A program made the translations under genes and the position numbers. From assembly GCA_003252395.1 (NCBI GenBank), contig QKEL01000008.1, positions 62,001 through 126,000 on the forward strand: a stretch of 64,000 nucleotides of DNA. Reading direction: 5' to 3'. The notes under the pieces were generated by a model, which did no database searches, was not told the origin of the DNA, and was given only the letters and a program-made list of their open reading frames with translations. Position 1 is the first letter of the stretch; each line of letters begins with the position of its first letter. The stretch is from Spirochaetales bacterium. GTDB lineage: Bacteria; Spirochaetota; Spirochaetia; Treponematales; Treponemataceae. Positions 33,632 to 41,813 of the stretch are shown here, piece after piece.

Positions 33632-35232
33632 GCGTTTTCGATTCCGTTGAACGCTTTTTTCAGGGTTTCGTCCTTCACCGAGGGAGTCAGGTAAGAAACC
33701 GCGAAATAGACGATGAACGAAAGGGGCAAGGCCACCACGATGGCGTCCACGTTCGCCAATGCGGGAAAGAGGGATGCCTTTCCGAACAGGGCCTTGCATA
33801 AACCCAATGGGGCGGCCTCTTTGGCGTGCACGAAGAAAAGCCAGAACAGGGTTGCCGCCACTCCCGACGTAAAGCACGCGATCGCCGCATGCCGGGAAGC
33901 CCGCTTGAAATAGAGGGCGCCGATATAGCTCGGAAGGAAGGCCGAGGCGCACAGACCGAAGAAAATAGCCGTGCCCGTAGCGATAATCGCCGTGCCGCCG
34001 GCGTAAAATTTCGGCAAGCCGTACGCTATCAGCGTGGAGATAATTATCCCCACCCCCATGGCGATCCGGTTCACCGCCACGGCGTTTTTCGACTTAACCT
34101 TCATGCCATGCTCCAGGAAATCGCGGCCAAAGGCGGTTCCCATGGCGTGAAACTGGGAGCTCAGCGTACTCATGGCGGCCGCGAGCAGGGTCACGAAGAA
34201 GAAGGCCACGAACCAGCCCGGTAAGGCCCGGTTGATGAATAAGGGAATGATATTGTCGGTTTTCTTGTCGCCGGCGATCAGCGAGATCTGTCCCACGGTA
34301 TTCATGAAGTATACGTTGGAAAGAGAACCCACGGTAAAGGCGACGCCCGTCATCACCGCGATGAAAACGCCGCCGACCAGCACGGCACGGTTGAGCTCGT
34401 GGCCGCTTTTCACGGTCATAAAGCGCACCGTCAGCTGGGGCTGGGCCAACACGCCGATGCCCACGCCGAGTACTATGGTAGAAACGAGCTGCCACCAGTA
34501 GGGGGAGAACGCCGCGGGCATGCTTGTCCAGCCTTGGTGACCGTTCTTCCCGAACGCTTCTTTCGCGATCGGGGCCATGTCCGTCAAGGCCTGATGCGCC
34601 TTTCCGGGCCCGCCGAGGAGCCAGTAGGTATAGACGAGGAGGAAGGTCATGCCGATGAACATGAGGGCGCCCTGGAAGGCGTCGGTATACATGACCCCTT
34701 TCATGCCGCCCATGACCACGTAGAGGGCGACCACGGCCACGAAAAAGAGGAGCGCGATCTCGTAATTGACCCCGAGGGTCTGGCTCGCGAACTGAACGCC
34801 GCCGATTATCACGCTGCCGGCGTAAAGGGGCATGGCGAGGAAGATCAAAACGCCTCCCGCGGTCTGCAGGAAGGGAGAGTCATACCGCTTACCGAGAAGC
34901 TCGGGGAAGGTGTGGGCGTCCAGATTATGGCCCATTTTCCGAGTCCGTCGCCCGAAAAACACGAAGGCGATAAAAATGCCCACGAAAATATTCAGGAAGG
35001 TAAGCCAAAGAATTCCCATTCCGTATACCGCCGCGGCGCCGCCGAAACCGATTATGGCCGAAGTGGAAATAAAGGTGGCGCCGTAGGAAAGGGCCATGAC
35101 CATGGGGTGGATTTTCCGCCCCGCCAACAGATAGTCCGTGGAATTCTTCGTGGACTTGAAGCCAGCGAAACCGAGAATGCCCGTTACGATCAGATAGGCG
35201 ACGATAACGAGGGTCAGGACGAGCAGGTTCAT
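33628..35232 (-). CDS. Sodium:solute symporter (SSS family)
   Basis: A 534-residue secondary transporter with about 13 hydrophobic segments. The LeuT-fold family signature is visible in the N-terminal STDYLLAGRKIHPMVMALSYGATFISTSAIIGFGG and in TLLAAAMSTLSSQFHAMGTAFGRDF (a sodium-site region). Start at 35232 with GGAGA 8 nt upstream, overlapping the stop of the small subunit gene (ATGA). Cotranscribed behind a TetR regulator. Substrate is unknown; organic acid, pantothenate or amino acid are all possible. Confidence 0.9.
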   Translation of the reverse strand: MNLLVLTLVIVAYLIVTGILGFAGFKSTKNSTDYLLAGRKIHPMVMALSYGATFISTSAIIGFGGAAAVYGMGILWLTFLNIFVGIFIAFVFFGRRTRKMGHNLDAHTFPELLGKRYDSPFLQTAGGVLIFLAMPLYAGSVIIGGVQFASQTLGVNYEIALLFFVAVVALYVVMGGMKGVMYTDAFQGALMFIGMTFLLVYTYWLLGGPGKAHQALTDMAPIAKEAFGKNGHQGWTSMPAAFSPYWWQLVSTIVLGVGIGVLAQPQLTVRFMTVKSGHELNRAVLVGGVFIAVMTGVAFTVGSLSNVYFMNTVGQISLIAGDKKTDNIIPLFINRALPGWFVAFFFVTLLAAAMSTLSSQFHAMGTAFGRDFLEHGMKVKSKNAVAVNRIAMGVGIIISTLIAYGLPKFYAGGTAIIATGTAIFFGLCASAFLPSYIGALYFKRASRHAAIACFTSGVAATLFWLFFVHAKEAAPLGLCKALFGKASLFPALANVDAIVVALPLSFIVYFAVSYLTPSVKDETLKKAFNGIENA

Positions 35233-35414
35233 TTGGCGTCTCCTTCGTTCAATTCGGGGTCCTTGGACTCCCATTCGGCTTCTTCCCGAATCTCGTTCGG
35301 CTCGTTTTCCTTCGGCTTGTTCCAGTTCAAAATGCCGTACACGACGCATAAGGCGGCCGCGCCGACCGTTAGGGCGTACCCGAGGAACACCCAGACATCT
35401 CCGAATCCCAACAT
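35229..35414 (-). CDS. Symporter small accessory protein
   Basis: A 61-residue protein with one membrane helix (FGDVWVFLGYALTVGAAALCVVYGILNW) and a very acidic tail. The start at 35414 has AGGAG 6 nt upstream; the longer frame to 35537 runs into the TetR gene. Small proteins of this shape are known next to SSS-family symporters. The 4-nt overlap with the symporter indicates co-translation, probably as a subunit. Confidence 0.78.
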   Translation of the reverse strand: MLGFGDVWVFLGYALTVGAAALCVVYGILNWNKPKENEPNEIREEAEWESKDPELNEGDAK

Positions 35415-35461
35415 ATCCGCTCCTTTCCCGTTCAATATCCGTTTACCCGGCCGAACGACCC

Positions 35462-36079
35462 TCAGTCGCTCCGGTAAATCCCCGATCGTATCGCGGACGC
35501 GAAAAAGTCCCATTCCGCGAGGTATGCGCCCCTGCACGAAGCCGCGTCGCGCGTTTCGCGCAAGGTATCCATAAACTCGTTCCGGGTTTTTTCCAGGATC
35601 CAGCGTAATATGGAAATAACCCTATCCCGCGGGAAACGGAACGGCGAAAAGTCGCAGTCGGAAAATAGACCGTCGAAATACGATTCAAAGGCCTTTCGGG
35701 CAAGGTGCCGCATGGAGGGGTTCTCCGTCACGGCGGCCGCTCCCAGAAAGGCGATGCATTCGGTCTCTTTCAGATAAAACTCTACCGCCACGCCGGCGAT
35801 GTAAAGCGCGCGGAGAACGGGGTCCACCGGAAAGCCCGACTCCGGCCGGTTCGCGTTTATATGCTCTCCCATCCGGTCATGGGCCCACTGAAGCGCGTAA
35901 TCGAAAAGGTCTTCCTTGGTATCGATGTACTCATAAAGCCCCCCCTTCGAGATACTGGCGCGACGGACGATGGAATCAAGGGACGCGCGGTCGAAGCCCT
36001 TCTCCGCGAACTCCGCCATGGCAGCCCCGATAACCCGTACTCGTTTCGATTCCTCAAGATGAAAAAAAGTGGCTTTCAT
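35462..36079 (-). CDS. TetR-family transcriptional regulator
   Basis: A 205-residue repressor-type regulator. The N-terminal helix-turn-helix is clear: RVIGAAMAEFAEKGFDRASLDSIVRRASISKGGLYEYIDTKEDLF. The ligand domain is helical and unassigned. Its own leader carries a nested palindrome downstream of a good promoter, indicating autoregulation. The two symporter genes follow after 47 nt, so it most likely controls uptake in response to the transported compound. Confidence 0.9.
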   Translation of the reverse strand: MKATFFHLEESKRVRVIGAAMAEFAEKGFDRASLDSIVRRASISKGGLYEYIDTKEDLFDYALQWAHDRMGEHINANRPESGFPVDPVLRALYIAGVAVEFYLKETECIAFLGAAAVTENPSMRHLARKAFESYFDGLFSDCDFSPFRFPRDRVISILRWILEKTRNEFMDTLRETRDAASCRGAYLAEWDFFASAIRSGIYRSD

Positions 36080-36089
36080 GAATCTCCAT

Positions 36090-36124
36090 CCGACTCTCCG
36101 GTCGGTTTCCGACCACGTAGTCGG
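36090..36124 (-). promoter_or_regulatory. Nested palindromic operator of the TetR-symporter operon
   Basis: CCGACT-N4-GGTCGG-TTT-CCGACC-N4-AGTCGG: two concentric perfect inverted repeats (36100-36114 and outer arms 36090-36095/36119-36124). It lies in the 5' untranslated region of the TetR gene. The four arms could bind two dimers. Confidence 0.75.
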
Positions 36125-36145
36125 TCCCGACGGTAGATCAGCTGC

Positions 36146-36178
36146 AGTATCTTAAACCCTATTAAAGAATGCCGTCAA
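36146..36178 (-). promoter_or_regulatory. Promoter of the TetR-symporter operon
   Basis: TTGACG, an 18-bp spacer and TAAGAT on the minus strand, with the nested palindrome starting about 20 bp downstream of the -10 box. Confidence 0.6.
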
Positions 36179-36228
36179 CGAAAAAGTGGAAGGCACGGGG
36201 AAGAGGTTCGCGCGGGGGCGCATGGATA

Positions 36229-36294
36229 ATTCACCGAAGATTCACCGCGGGCTTACCGGACCCTGACCGAGCCGTAACCATGAACGGTTATCCT
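36229..36294 (+). promoter_or_regulatory. Pho-box-like direct repeats and -10 box
   Basis: Five consecutive 11-bp units at 36229-36283: ATTCACCGAAG, ATTCACCGCGG, GCTTACCGGAC, CCTGACCGAGC, CGTAACCATGA. The array ends 5 bp before a TATCCT -10 (36289-36294), where a -35 would be. TTCACC/TTNACC repeats at 11-bp pitch are the form of PhoP/PhoB sites (established in Streptomyces and Bacillus). It is the main content of the 36180-36338 spacer. Confidence 0.68.
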
Positions 36295-36338
36295 GGCCCC
36301 GGTACAGCGGTACCGACACAACTCATAAGGAGAAAGTA

Positions 36339-37310
36339 ATGAAACTATCCAAAAACCTTGCCTCTGTCCTTGCGGTCGCGGCCCTAACCGCCCTCGCGGG
36401 GGAGGCGATCGCGGCAGAAACGAAGCTTGCCACCTTCGGCTTGATCACGGACACCCACGTCTGCGACAAGGCAGACCAATCGGAATCCATCGCGGTAACC
36501 GCCAGCCCTCGCTACTTTACCGGGGGGCCGGCGAAAATCGAGGCCTTTGCCGCGGACATGAACGCCCGAAAGGCCGATTTCGTGGCGGAACTCGGCGATT
36601 TCTCTGATAATCCCGCCGATTCGTCCCTATCCGCCGCAAAAAAAAGGGAAATGGCGCTCGCCTTCCTCTCTCTGGCGGAATCCAAACTGGGGCAGTTCAG
36701 GGGCGCCCGGTATCATGTCTTCGGGAACCACGATACCGACCAGCTTTCCAAAAAGGACGTGTTCTCCATCCTTAGGAACGAGGGAATAGGCGCCGACCGG
36801 ACCTGGTATTCCTTCGACCGCGCGGGAGTGCACGTCGTCGTCCTGGACGGCAGCTATACCGACGCGGGCGTTTCGTACGACGCGTCAAATTACTCCTGGG
36901 ACAACAGCGTCGTGCCCAAGGCCGAACTCGACTGGCTCGCCCAGGACCTCGAGTCGGCACGTAGCCCGGTTATCGTCCTTACCCATCAGCTCTTAAACCC
37001 CCTCGAGCTGGTCGAAAAGGGTTTCGACGTGAATCACGAAATGCGAAACGCTCCGGCGGTCAGGCAGCTTCTCGAGAAATCGGGCAAGGTCGCCGCGGTT
37101 TTCTCCGGTCATTACCACGACGGCGGGTTCCAGACCGTGAACGGCATTCCCTACGTGGTCTTGCAGGCGAACGCCGCGTACGGCAACGACGTTTCATACC
37201 ATAATCAGTACGCCGTCGTGGACGTGTTCGCCGACGGGAAAAAGGTAAAGACGGTGGTATCGGGCCATGGCATGCAACGGAGTTATGTGGCCGAAGCCGT
37301 TTTGAAATGA
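36339..37310 (+). CDS. Exported calcineurin-like metallophosphoesterase
   Basis: A 323-residue secreted or periplasmic phosphoesterase. Signal peptide ends near GEAIAAE. The dinuclear-metal motifs are in order: D-x-H in LITDTHVC, GDFSDN, GNHD, the lone His in IVLTHQLL, and GHYHDGG. A strong AAGGAG site precedes the ATG. The Pho-box-like promoter suggests induction by phosphate starvation and a role in phosphate scavenging. Substrate (phosphomonoester, diester or nucleotide) is not determinable. It ends 88 nt from the convergent dapB. Confidence 0.88.
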   Translation: MKLSKNLASVLAVAALTALAGEAIAAETKLATFGLITDTHVCDKADQSESIAVTASPRYFTGGPAKIEAFAADMNARKADFVAELGDFSDNPADSSLSAAKKREMALAFLSLAESKLGQFRGARYHVFGNHDTDQLSKKDVFSILRNEGIGADRTWYSFDRAGVHVVVLDGSYTDAGVSYDASNYSWDNSVVPKAELDWLAQDLESARSPVIVLTHQLLNPLELVEKGFDVNHEMRNAPAVRQLLEKSGKVAAVFSGHYHDGGFQTVNGIPYVVLQANAAYGNDVSYHNQYAVVDVFADGKKVKTVVSGHGMQRSYVAEAVLK

Positions 37311-37365
37311 GAGGACGGGGGCGATTCCGGCCTACGCCGGGAACGCGACCTCCCCTGAGGGGTAT

Positions 37366-37388
37366 CGGCGCCCGCCAGCGGGGCGCCG
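37366..37388. terminator. GC-rich hairpin between convergent genes
   Basis: 7-bp arms CGGCGCC (37366-37372) and GGCGCCG (37382-37388) between the metallophosphoesterase and dapB. It has no U-tract, so termination is uncertain. Confidence 0.35.
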
Positions 37389-37398
37389 AGGGTCTCCG

Positions 37399-38175
37399 TC
37401 ACTGGAGGAGGGAATTGACGGCGATATTAGTGAAGAACGCCTTTCTCATGAGTTCTTCCATGGTAAAAAAACCGGTCTTTTCCGTCGCCAGGGCACGGGC
37501 CGCGAAAAGGGCGCCTGCGCCGAAGGCCTTGCGGGAAATCGCGTCGTGGGTGATGCGGATGGTCTGGTTCGGAAGGCCAAAGACCACCTCATGCTTGCCG
37601 ACGATACCGCCGACCCTGATCGAATTGACGTGCTCGACCGGATCAAGGCCCAGTTTTTGGGCGATTTTGAGCGCCGAACCCGATTTTCCCCGTTTTTCCC
37701 GGAAATGTTCCTCGATCACCTCGATATCCGCGTTCGGGACGATTTGCTGAAGGATTTGCGACGCTACGAGCAGGAAATTAATCCCGAGGGTAATATTCGC
37801 CGAGTGCAATACCACCGTTTTGGTCGACAATTGTTTCAAAAAATCGATTTCCTTCTTTTCGTAGTGGGAAATCGCTGAGACGATATGGATGCCTTCATCG
37901 GCCGCGCGGGCGTACTCGTAGAGCCCTTGCGGAGACGAAAAATCGATTATCACGTCTACGGGATGTTTTTTGAAAAAATCGGGATCCATGGCTTCTTCCA
38001 TGCAGAAGAACTCGCCTTGGTGGCTTTCGGGATGCCCCAAAAAATCGCTCGCGTACTGATGGTTCTTCTCGTGACTCTTGCGCACGACCCATACCAACTC
38101 GCACGAGGGGTCGTTAATGATCTCTTCCGCCACGTCGTGGCCCGTACGGCCGAATCCAAATAATCCTACCTTCAA
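37399..38175 (-). CDS. dapB: 4-Hydroxy-tetrahydrodipicolinate reductase
   Basis: NAD(P)H-dependent second dedicated step of the diaminopimelate pathway. 258 residues. N-terminal Rossmann motif GLFGFGRTGHDV is a variant of the usual GxxGxxG. The DapB hallmark is EEHFREKRGKSGSALKIAQ, with the substrate-binding KSGSA in place of DAPSGTA, and the C terminus has the TRITHDAISRKAFGAGALFAAR type. Starts with TTG, supported by GAGGT 7 nt upstream. Separate from dapA-asd-lysA by over 30 kb. Identification is good though the motifs are divergent. Confidence 0.85.
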   Translation of the reverse strand: MKVGLFGFGRTGHDVAEEIINDPSCELVWVVRKSHEKNHQYASDFLGHPESHQGEFFCMEEAMDPDFFKKHPVDVIIDFSSPQGLYEYARAADEGIHIVSAISHYEKKEIDFLKQLSTKTVVLHSANITLGINFLLVASQILQQIVPNADIEVIEEHFREKRGKSGSALKIAQKLGLDPVEHVNSIRVGGIVGKHEVVFGLPNQTIRITHDAISRKAFGAGALFAARALATEKTGFFTMEELMRKAFFTNIAVNSLLQ

Positions 38176-38191
38176 TAAAATACCTCACTTT

Positions 38192-38244
38192 TATCGCTAT
38201 AGCGGTATGCTCTACAAAATAGGATTATATCCTCCGGTTGTCAA
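38192..38244 (-). promoter_or_regulatory. dapB promoter with palindromic operator
   Basis: Consensus TTGACA (38239-38244), 17-bp spacer, TATTTT (38216-38221). Just downstream of the expected start point lies CGCTATAGCG (38195-38204), extendable with one mismatch to 16 bp, a candidate repressor site. The rest of the 163-nt divergent spacer holds the promoter side of the DHH gene (TATAAT at 38293-38298). Confidence 0.6.
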
Positions 38245-38338
38245 GGAAACGAAAATATGACGGAAAGGGCTTTTTTTTCGGCTTGGACCGTTTATAATCT
38301 GATATATTGGAAAGACGAAAGTTACGAGAGGAAGGGAA

Positions 38339-39514
38339 GTGATCGAAACGGATCATCGCAAATATCCATTTAAGACCCTGCCGGAACGGCAACGCGCCAT
38401 TGACAGGATATTGCGCGTGATCATGGACCGGTCTGACTTTCTTCTCCTGGGGCATGAGCTTCCTGACGAAGATTGCATATCCTCCCTGGTTTCCATGGCA
38501 CTCATCCTCCTGAAATTCCGCAAAAACGTTACCATCTACATCAAGGAAAGCGTCCCGGACCAACTGGCGTACCTGATGAACATATGTTCGTATAACGGCA
38601 TTCCCGTCATTCGCGATCCCGAATGGGCCCCCGAGCGCCCCGACGTGATATGCATTCTCGATACGCCCAAACCCGACATGGTCGAAATGGGCGACGCCAT
38701 CCGCCGGCTGGCGGAATCGGGCCGCTATCCGGTCATAGAATTTGACCATCACCTATCCGCCGACGCGACCTGGTGCGGCTCCGAGGGACTGCGGCTCGTG
38801 GACCGGGTAACGAGTACCTGCGAACTCCTGGCGATTTTTACCCTCAAGGTATGCCGCAGGGACGATGTCATGAAAACCCATGGCATTACCGAGATGTTCT
38901 CGCGCAACCTGGTGCTTTCCATGCTGACCGGCATTATCGGCGATACCGGTTTCGGCCTTACCCTAAAGCGGGGCCGCGACGTTTTCTTCTATAATTTCTT
39001 AACCAACCGCTTTGCCCAGGTGCTCAGGAAGTCGTTCCGGAAGAACAGCGGCAACTACTCCAATATGGACGATATCTTTAAGTCGCTCCAGTCGCTCACC
39101 GTGGAGGAAAAGGACCTGTATCAGTCCTTTCTCGAGCATTCGCATTTTTCCAAATCCGTGGGGTACCTCATACTGAACGAGGAGGAGTCCTGGAACTACC
39201 TGAATCGAGTGGACTACAGCCTGTTCGTGAAGGTCATAAAATCGGCCACCGATTTTCTCGCGGAAAAATCGGGGACCTTCGGCCTCACGGTCTATTACGA
39301 CAAGCCGGACGTATCGGCATTGGTCCAATTCAGGATCCGCGTATCGCGCGACGTTTCGGGGATCGATTTACGGGTCATTTTGCTCGATCTGGAAATCACC
39401 GACGGCGGCGGGCACCCCGGAGCAATCGGGTTTCGGGTACCCTCGAACCAGATCGACGATCTGCACGGTTTCGTGGCAAACCTATGTCAGCGCCTTGAGG
39501 ATCTAACCCCGTGA
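38339..39514 (+). CDS. DHH-family phosphoesterase
   Basis: A 391-residue cytoplasmic protein of the NrnA/RecJ-like DHH superfamily. N-terminal metal motif HELPDEDCISS fits HxxPDxD. The DHH motif is FDHH. DTGFGLT is the third acidic motif, and the C-terminal DHHA1 domain ends with GGGHPGAIGF. Such proteins degrade short oligoribonucleotides, pAp or cyclic dinucleotides; which one cannot be told here. Starts at GTG 38339 after an AGAGGAAGG site. queH overlaps its stop. Confidence 0.87.
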   Translation: MIETDHRKYPFKTLPERQRAIDRILRVIMDRSDFLLLGHELPDEDCISSLVSMALILLKFRKNVTIYIKESVPDQLAYLMNICSYNGIPVIRDPEWAPERPDVICILDTPKPDMVEMGDAIRRLAESGRYPVIEFDHHLSADATWCGSEGLRLVDRVTSTCELLAIFTLKVCRRDDVMKTHGITEMFSRNLVLSMLTGIIGDTGFGLTLKRGRDVFFYNFLTNRFAQVLRKSFRKNSGNYSNMDDIFKSLQSLTVEEKDLYQSFLEHSHFSKSVGYLILNEEESWNYLNRVDYSLFVKVIKSATDFLAEKSGTFGLTVYYDKPDVSALVQFRIRVSRDVSGIDLRVILLDLEITDGGGHPGAIGFRVPSNQIDDLHGFVANLCQRLEDLTP

Positions 39515-40179
39515 GCGAGCGGGCGGCAAATTGGCAGCGCGAGATGGAACGGGTAATCGAGGGGCTCGAGCGCGGGGAAAACGGCGTACCGAGGGACCCG
39601 ACCCTGCTCCTGCATTCCTGTTGCGGTCCCTGCAGTTCCTCGGTCATCGAGAGGCTGAGCCGACATTTCAGGATCACCGTCTTTTATTACAACCCCAATA
39701 TCGATGAGCGGGACGAATACGAGAAACGCGCCGCTGAGCAGCGGCGCCTTTTGGAAGAAATGGAAACCCCGCTTCCCGTCGCCTTTTTGGCGGGGGAGTA
39801 CGAGCCCGAGGATTTTCTCGCGTTCGCCCGGGGCAAGGCGGGCGAGCCCGAGGGAGGAGAGCGCTGTACCGCCTGTTACGCCCTCCGCATAGACCGGACG
39901 GCGAAAGAGGCCGCCGACCGGGGCTTCGCGTATTTCGCCACCACGCTTTCGGTAAGTCCCCTGAAGGACGCGGCGCGGATTAACCGGTTGGGCTTTGCCG
40001 CGGCGGAGGCCTACGGGGCGCGCTGGCTCCCCGCGGACTTTAAGAAGCGGGACGGCTACCGCCGTTCCATCGAATTGAGCCGGGAATACTGCCTGTACCG
40101 GCAGGAATACTGCGGTTGCACGTACTCCCGCCTCGCCGCCGAGAAAAGACGGGCGGAACGGGACGCGCTCCCGGACTGA
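39511..40179 (+). CDS. queH: Epoxyqueuosine reductase QueH
   Basis: Last step of queuosine biosynthesis in tRNA, non-cobalamin type. A 222-residue DUF208 protein with the paired cysteines in HSCCGPCSSS, YYNPNIDERDEY, CTACYALR, and the terminal YRQEYCGCTYS that completes the iron-sulfur/disulfide set. GTG start inside the preceding stop codon (GTGA), so it is translationally coupled to the DHH gene. That pairing has no known functional meaning. Confidence 0.93.
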   Translation: MSERAANWQREMERVIEGLERGENGVPRDPTLLLHSCCGPCSSSVIERLSRHFRITVFYYNPNIDERDEYEKRAAEQRRLLEEMETPLPVAFLAGEYEPEDFLAFARGKAGEPEGGERCTACYALRIDRTAKEAADRGFAYFATTLSVSPLKDAARINRLGFAAAEAYGARWLPADFKKRDGYRRSIELSREYCLYRQEYCGCTYSRLAAEKRRAERDALPD

Positions 40180-40200
40180 AATTCGTCACTCCAGGAAACG

Positions 40201-40998
40201 TCAGCTTCCCGTACCGCCCCAGGCCCGCATGCCGGCCTTCCAGACCGCGAGCGCGAGGGCGAAAAAGGCGATGCCCACCGCCGGGGATAAAAAGGCCGCG
40301 GCGTCGAGGGGCATATCGCGGAGGAAAAACTGGCTCGGATAGAAGGCGATAAAGCCGATCGGTAGGATCCACGTAAAGAACACCCGGAAAACGAGATTGT
40401 AGATATCCAAGGGGTATCGGGTATGCTCGCGGAAACTGTTGATGAACGAGAGGATCGAAAAGGAATCCTTAACCCAAAAACAGCCCGAGGCCGCGATAAG
40501 CATGAGGGAAATTAGGGTCAGGGACGAGCCCGCGAGCAGGAAGGGAAAAAAGGCGACCCTGGCCAAGGTCCAATGAATGCCGAGGGCGGCCGACGACCAG
40601 ACGAACATGGTGAGGCCGAGGGCCAACTGGCCGAAGCCCTTGAGGTCCACCATCTCGCTGATGTAGTAAAAAAGGGAATTGATGGGCTTAAAATAGTATT
40701 TGATAAAGGTTCCCTGGTTCACGTGATTGCGGAGCTGCCAGATATGGTCGAAGCAGATCTGCAGCGGCGCCTGGGCGAGAATCGAGAACGAGTAGATGAA
40801 CACGAGTTCCTCGAACCGCCAGCCCGCGAGAAGGGGCAGGTTTGACATGAGGATCCTCAAGCCCACGAAACCCGTCAGGGTGGAGAGGGCCATGCTCAGC
40901 GTGGAAACCACGAAGTCGAACCGGTATTGCATGCGGCTTTGGATGTAGCGACCGACCAGTATCCCGTAGAGCCGGGGATAAAACCATGCGTTTCTCAT
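40201..40998 (-). CDS. ABC-2 type transporter permease (DUF990-like), second
   Basis: A 265-residue inner-membrane protein with about six helices, starting at 40998 (MRNAWFYPRLYGI); the longer frame runs back into the neighbour. Features such as FDHIWQLRNHVNQGTFIKYYFKPINSLFYY match the DUF990 permease family paired with ABC-2 exporters. It follows the first permease by 5 nt. Substrate unknown. Confidence 0.82.
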   Translation of the reverse strand: MRNAWFYPRLYGILVGRYIQSRMQYRFDFVVSTLSMALSTLTGFVGLRILMSNLPLLAGWRFEELVFIYSFSILAQAPLQICFDHIWQLRNHVNQGTFIKYYFKPINSLFYYISEMVDLKGFGQLALGLTMFVWSSAALGIHWTLARVAFFPFLLAGSSLTLISLMLIAASGCFWVKDSFSILSFINSFREHTRYPLDIYNLVFRVFFTWILPIGFIAFYPSQFFLRDMPLDAAAFLSPAVGIAFFALALAVWKAGMRAWGGTGS

Positions 40999-41003
40999 CT
41001 GAA

Positions 41004-41813
41004 TCACCCCCCGTTTACCACGAGCTTTCGCAGGGAAAAGCGGTAATAACCGCGAACGAACAGAAAGACCGCGACTACCCAGAACAGTTGGATAAGCGTT
41101 CCCCGAACCCAATCGGCGGAGAAGGCCCCCGTCCCGGTCAAGATGGTAAGGGGAAGGTTATACATATACGGGAAGGGAAGCCACCTCGCCACGCTCATGA
41201 AGCCGTCGGGGTAAAACTGGAGGGGAATGAGGGCGCCGGAGAGAAAGAGGATCACGACCTCTTTCGCCGCGCTGATGCCCCATATGGACTGGGTCCAAAA
41301 ACAGGTCGTGCCGATGAAGAAATCGAAGAGGAAGGAAAGCAGGCAGGACCCGATCAGGGTGAGGGCGAAGAAGAGCAGGTTCCAGCCCAGGGCGACCTTC
41401 GCTCCGAGGACGAGGAAAATGACCAGGGCGCCGGGTACGGTGATGGTGAGGAAATTCCCGGCCATGAAGCCGATGGCGCTCGAGAACATGAGGGCGTGGT
41501 AGTCCACGGGCTTGAAGAAAAACATGACGATATCGCCCGAGCGGATCTGCCCGTTGATTTCCCAGTCTATCCAGGTGCGCATGAGCACGCCCATGGTGGC
41601 GGCGAGGGAAACGTAGAGAAAGGTTTGGTTGAAGCTCATGCCCCGGATCAAGCCCGAGTCCACGCCGCCTTCCACGGCGGAATAGACCGCCCGCCACAGG
41701 AAATACTGAATGGCTATCGCCGCGGCGCTGGCCAAAATCTGGAAGAGCACGTGGGCCCGGTACGTAAAGGTGCTTTTCAGCTGGTTCGCGATCACCATAC
41801 GGTATCCGCTCAT
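41004..41813 (-). CDS. ABC-2 type transporter permease (DUF990-like), first
   Basis: A 269-residue inner-membrane protein with six hydrophobic stretches. The conserved WEINGQIRSGDIVMFFFKPVDYHALMF segment parallels the NHVNQGTFIKYYFKP segment of the second permease, so the two are homologous halves of a heterodimeric channel. It overlaps the ATPase gene by 4 nt. Confidence 0.82.
   Translation of the reverse strand: MSGYRMVIANQLKSTFTYRAHVLFQILASAAAIAIQYFLWRAVYSAVEGGVDSGLIRGMSFNQTFLYVSLAATMGVLMRTWIDWEINGQIRSGDIVMFFFKPVDYHALMFSSAIGFMAGNFLTITVPGALVIFLVLGAKVALGWNLLFFALTLIGSCLLSFLFDFFIGTTCFWTQSIWGISAAKEVVILFLSGALIPLQFYPDGFMSVARWLPFPYMYNLPLTILTGTGAFSADWVRGTLIQLFWVVAVFLFVRGYYRFSLRKLVVNGG

Noticed and set aside
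35414..35537. 102-residue version of the symporter small protein
   Set aside because: The N-terminal extension overlaps the TetR gene and has no ribosome-binding site; the 61-residue start has AGGAG.
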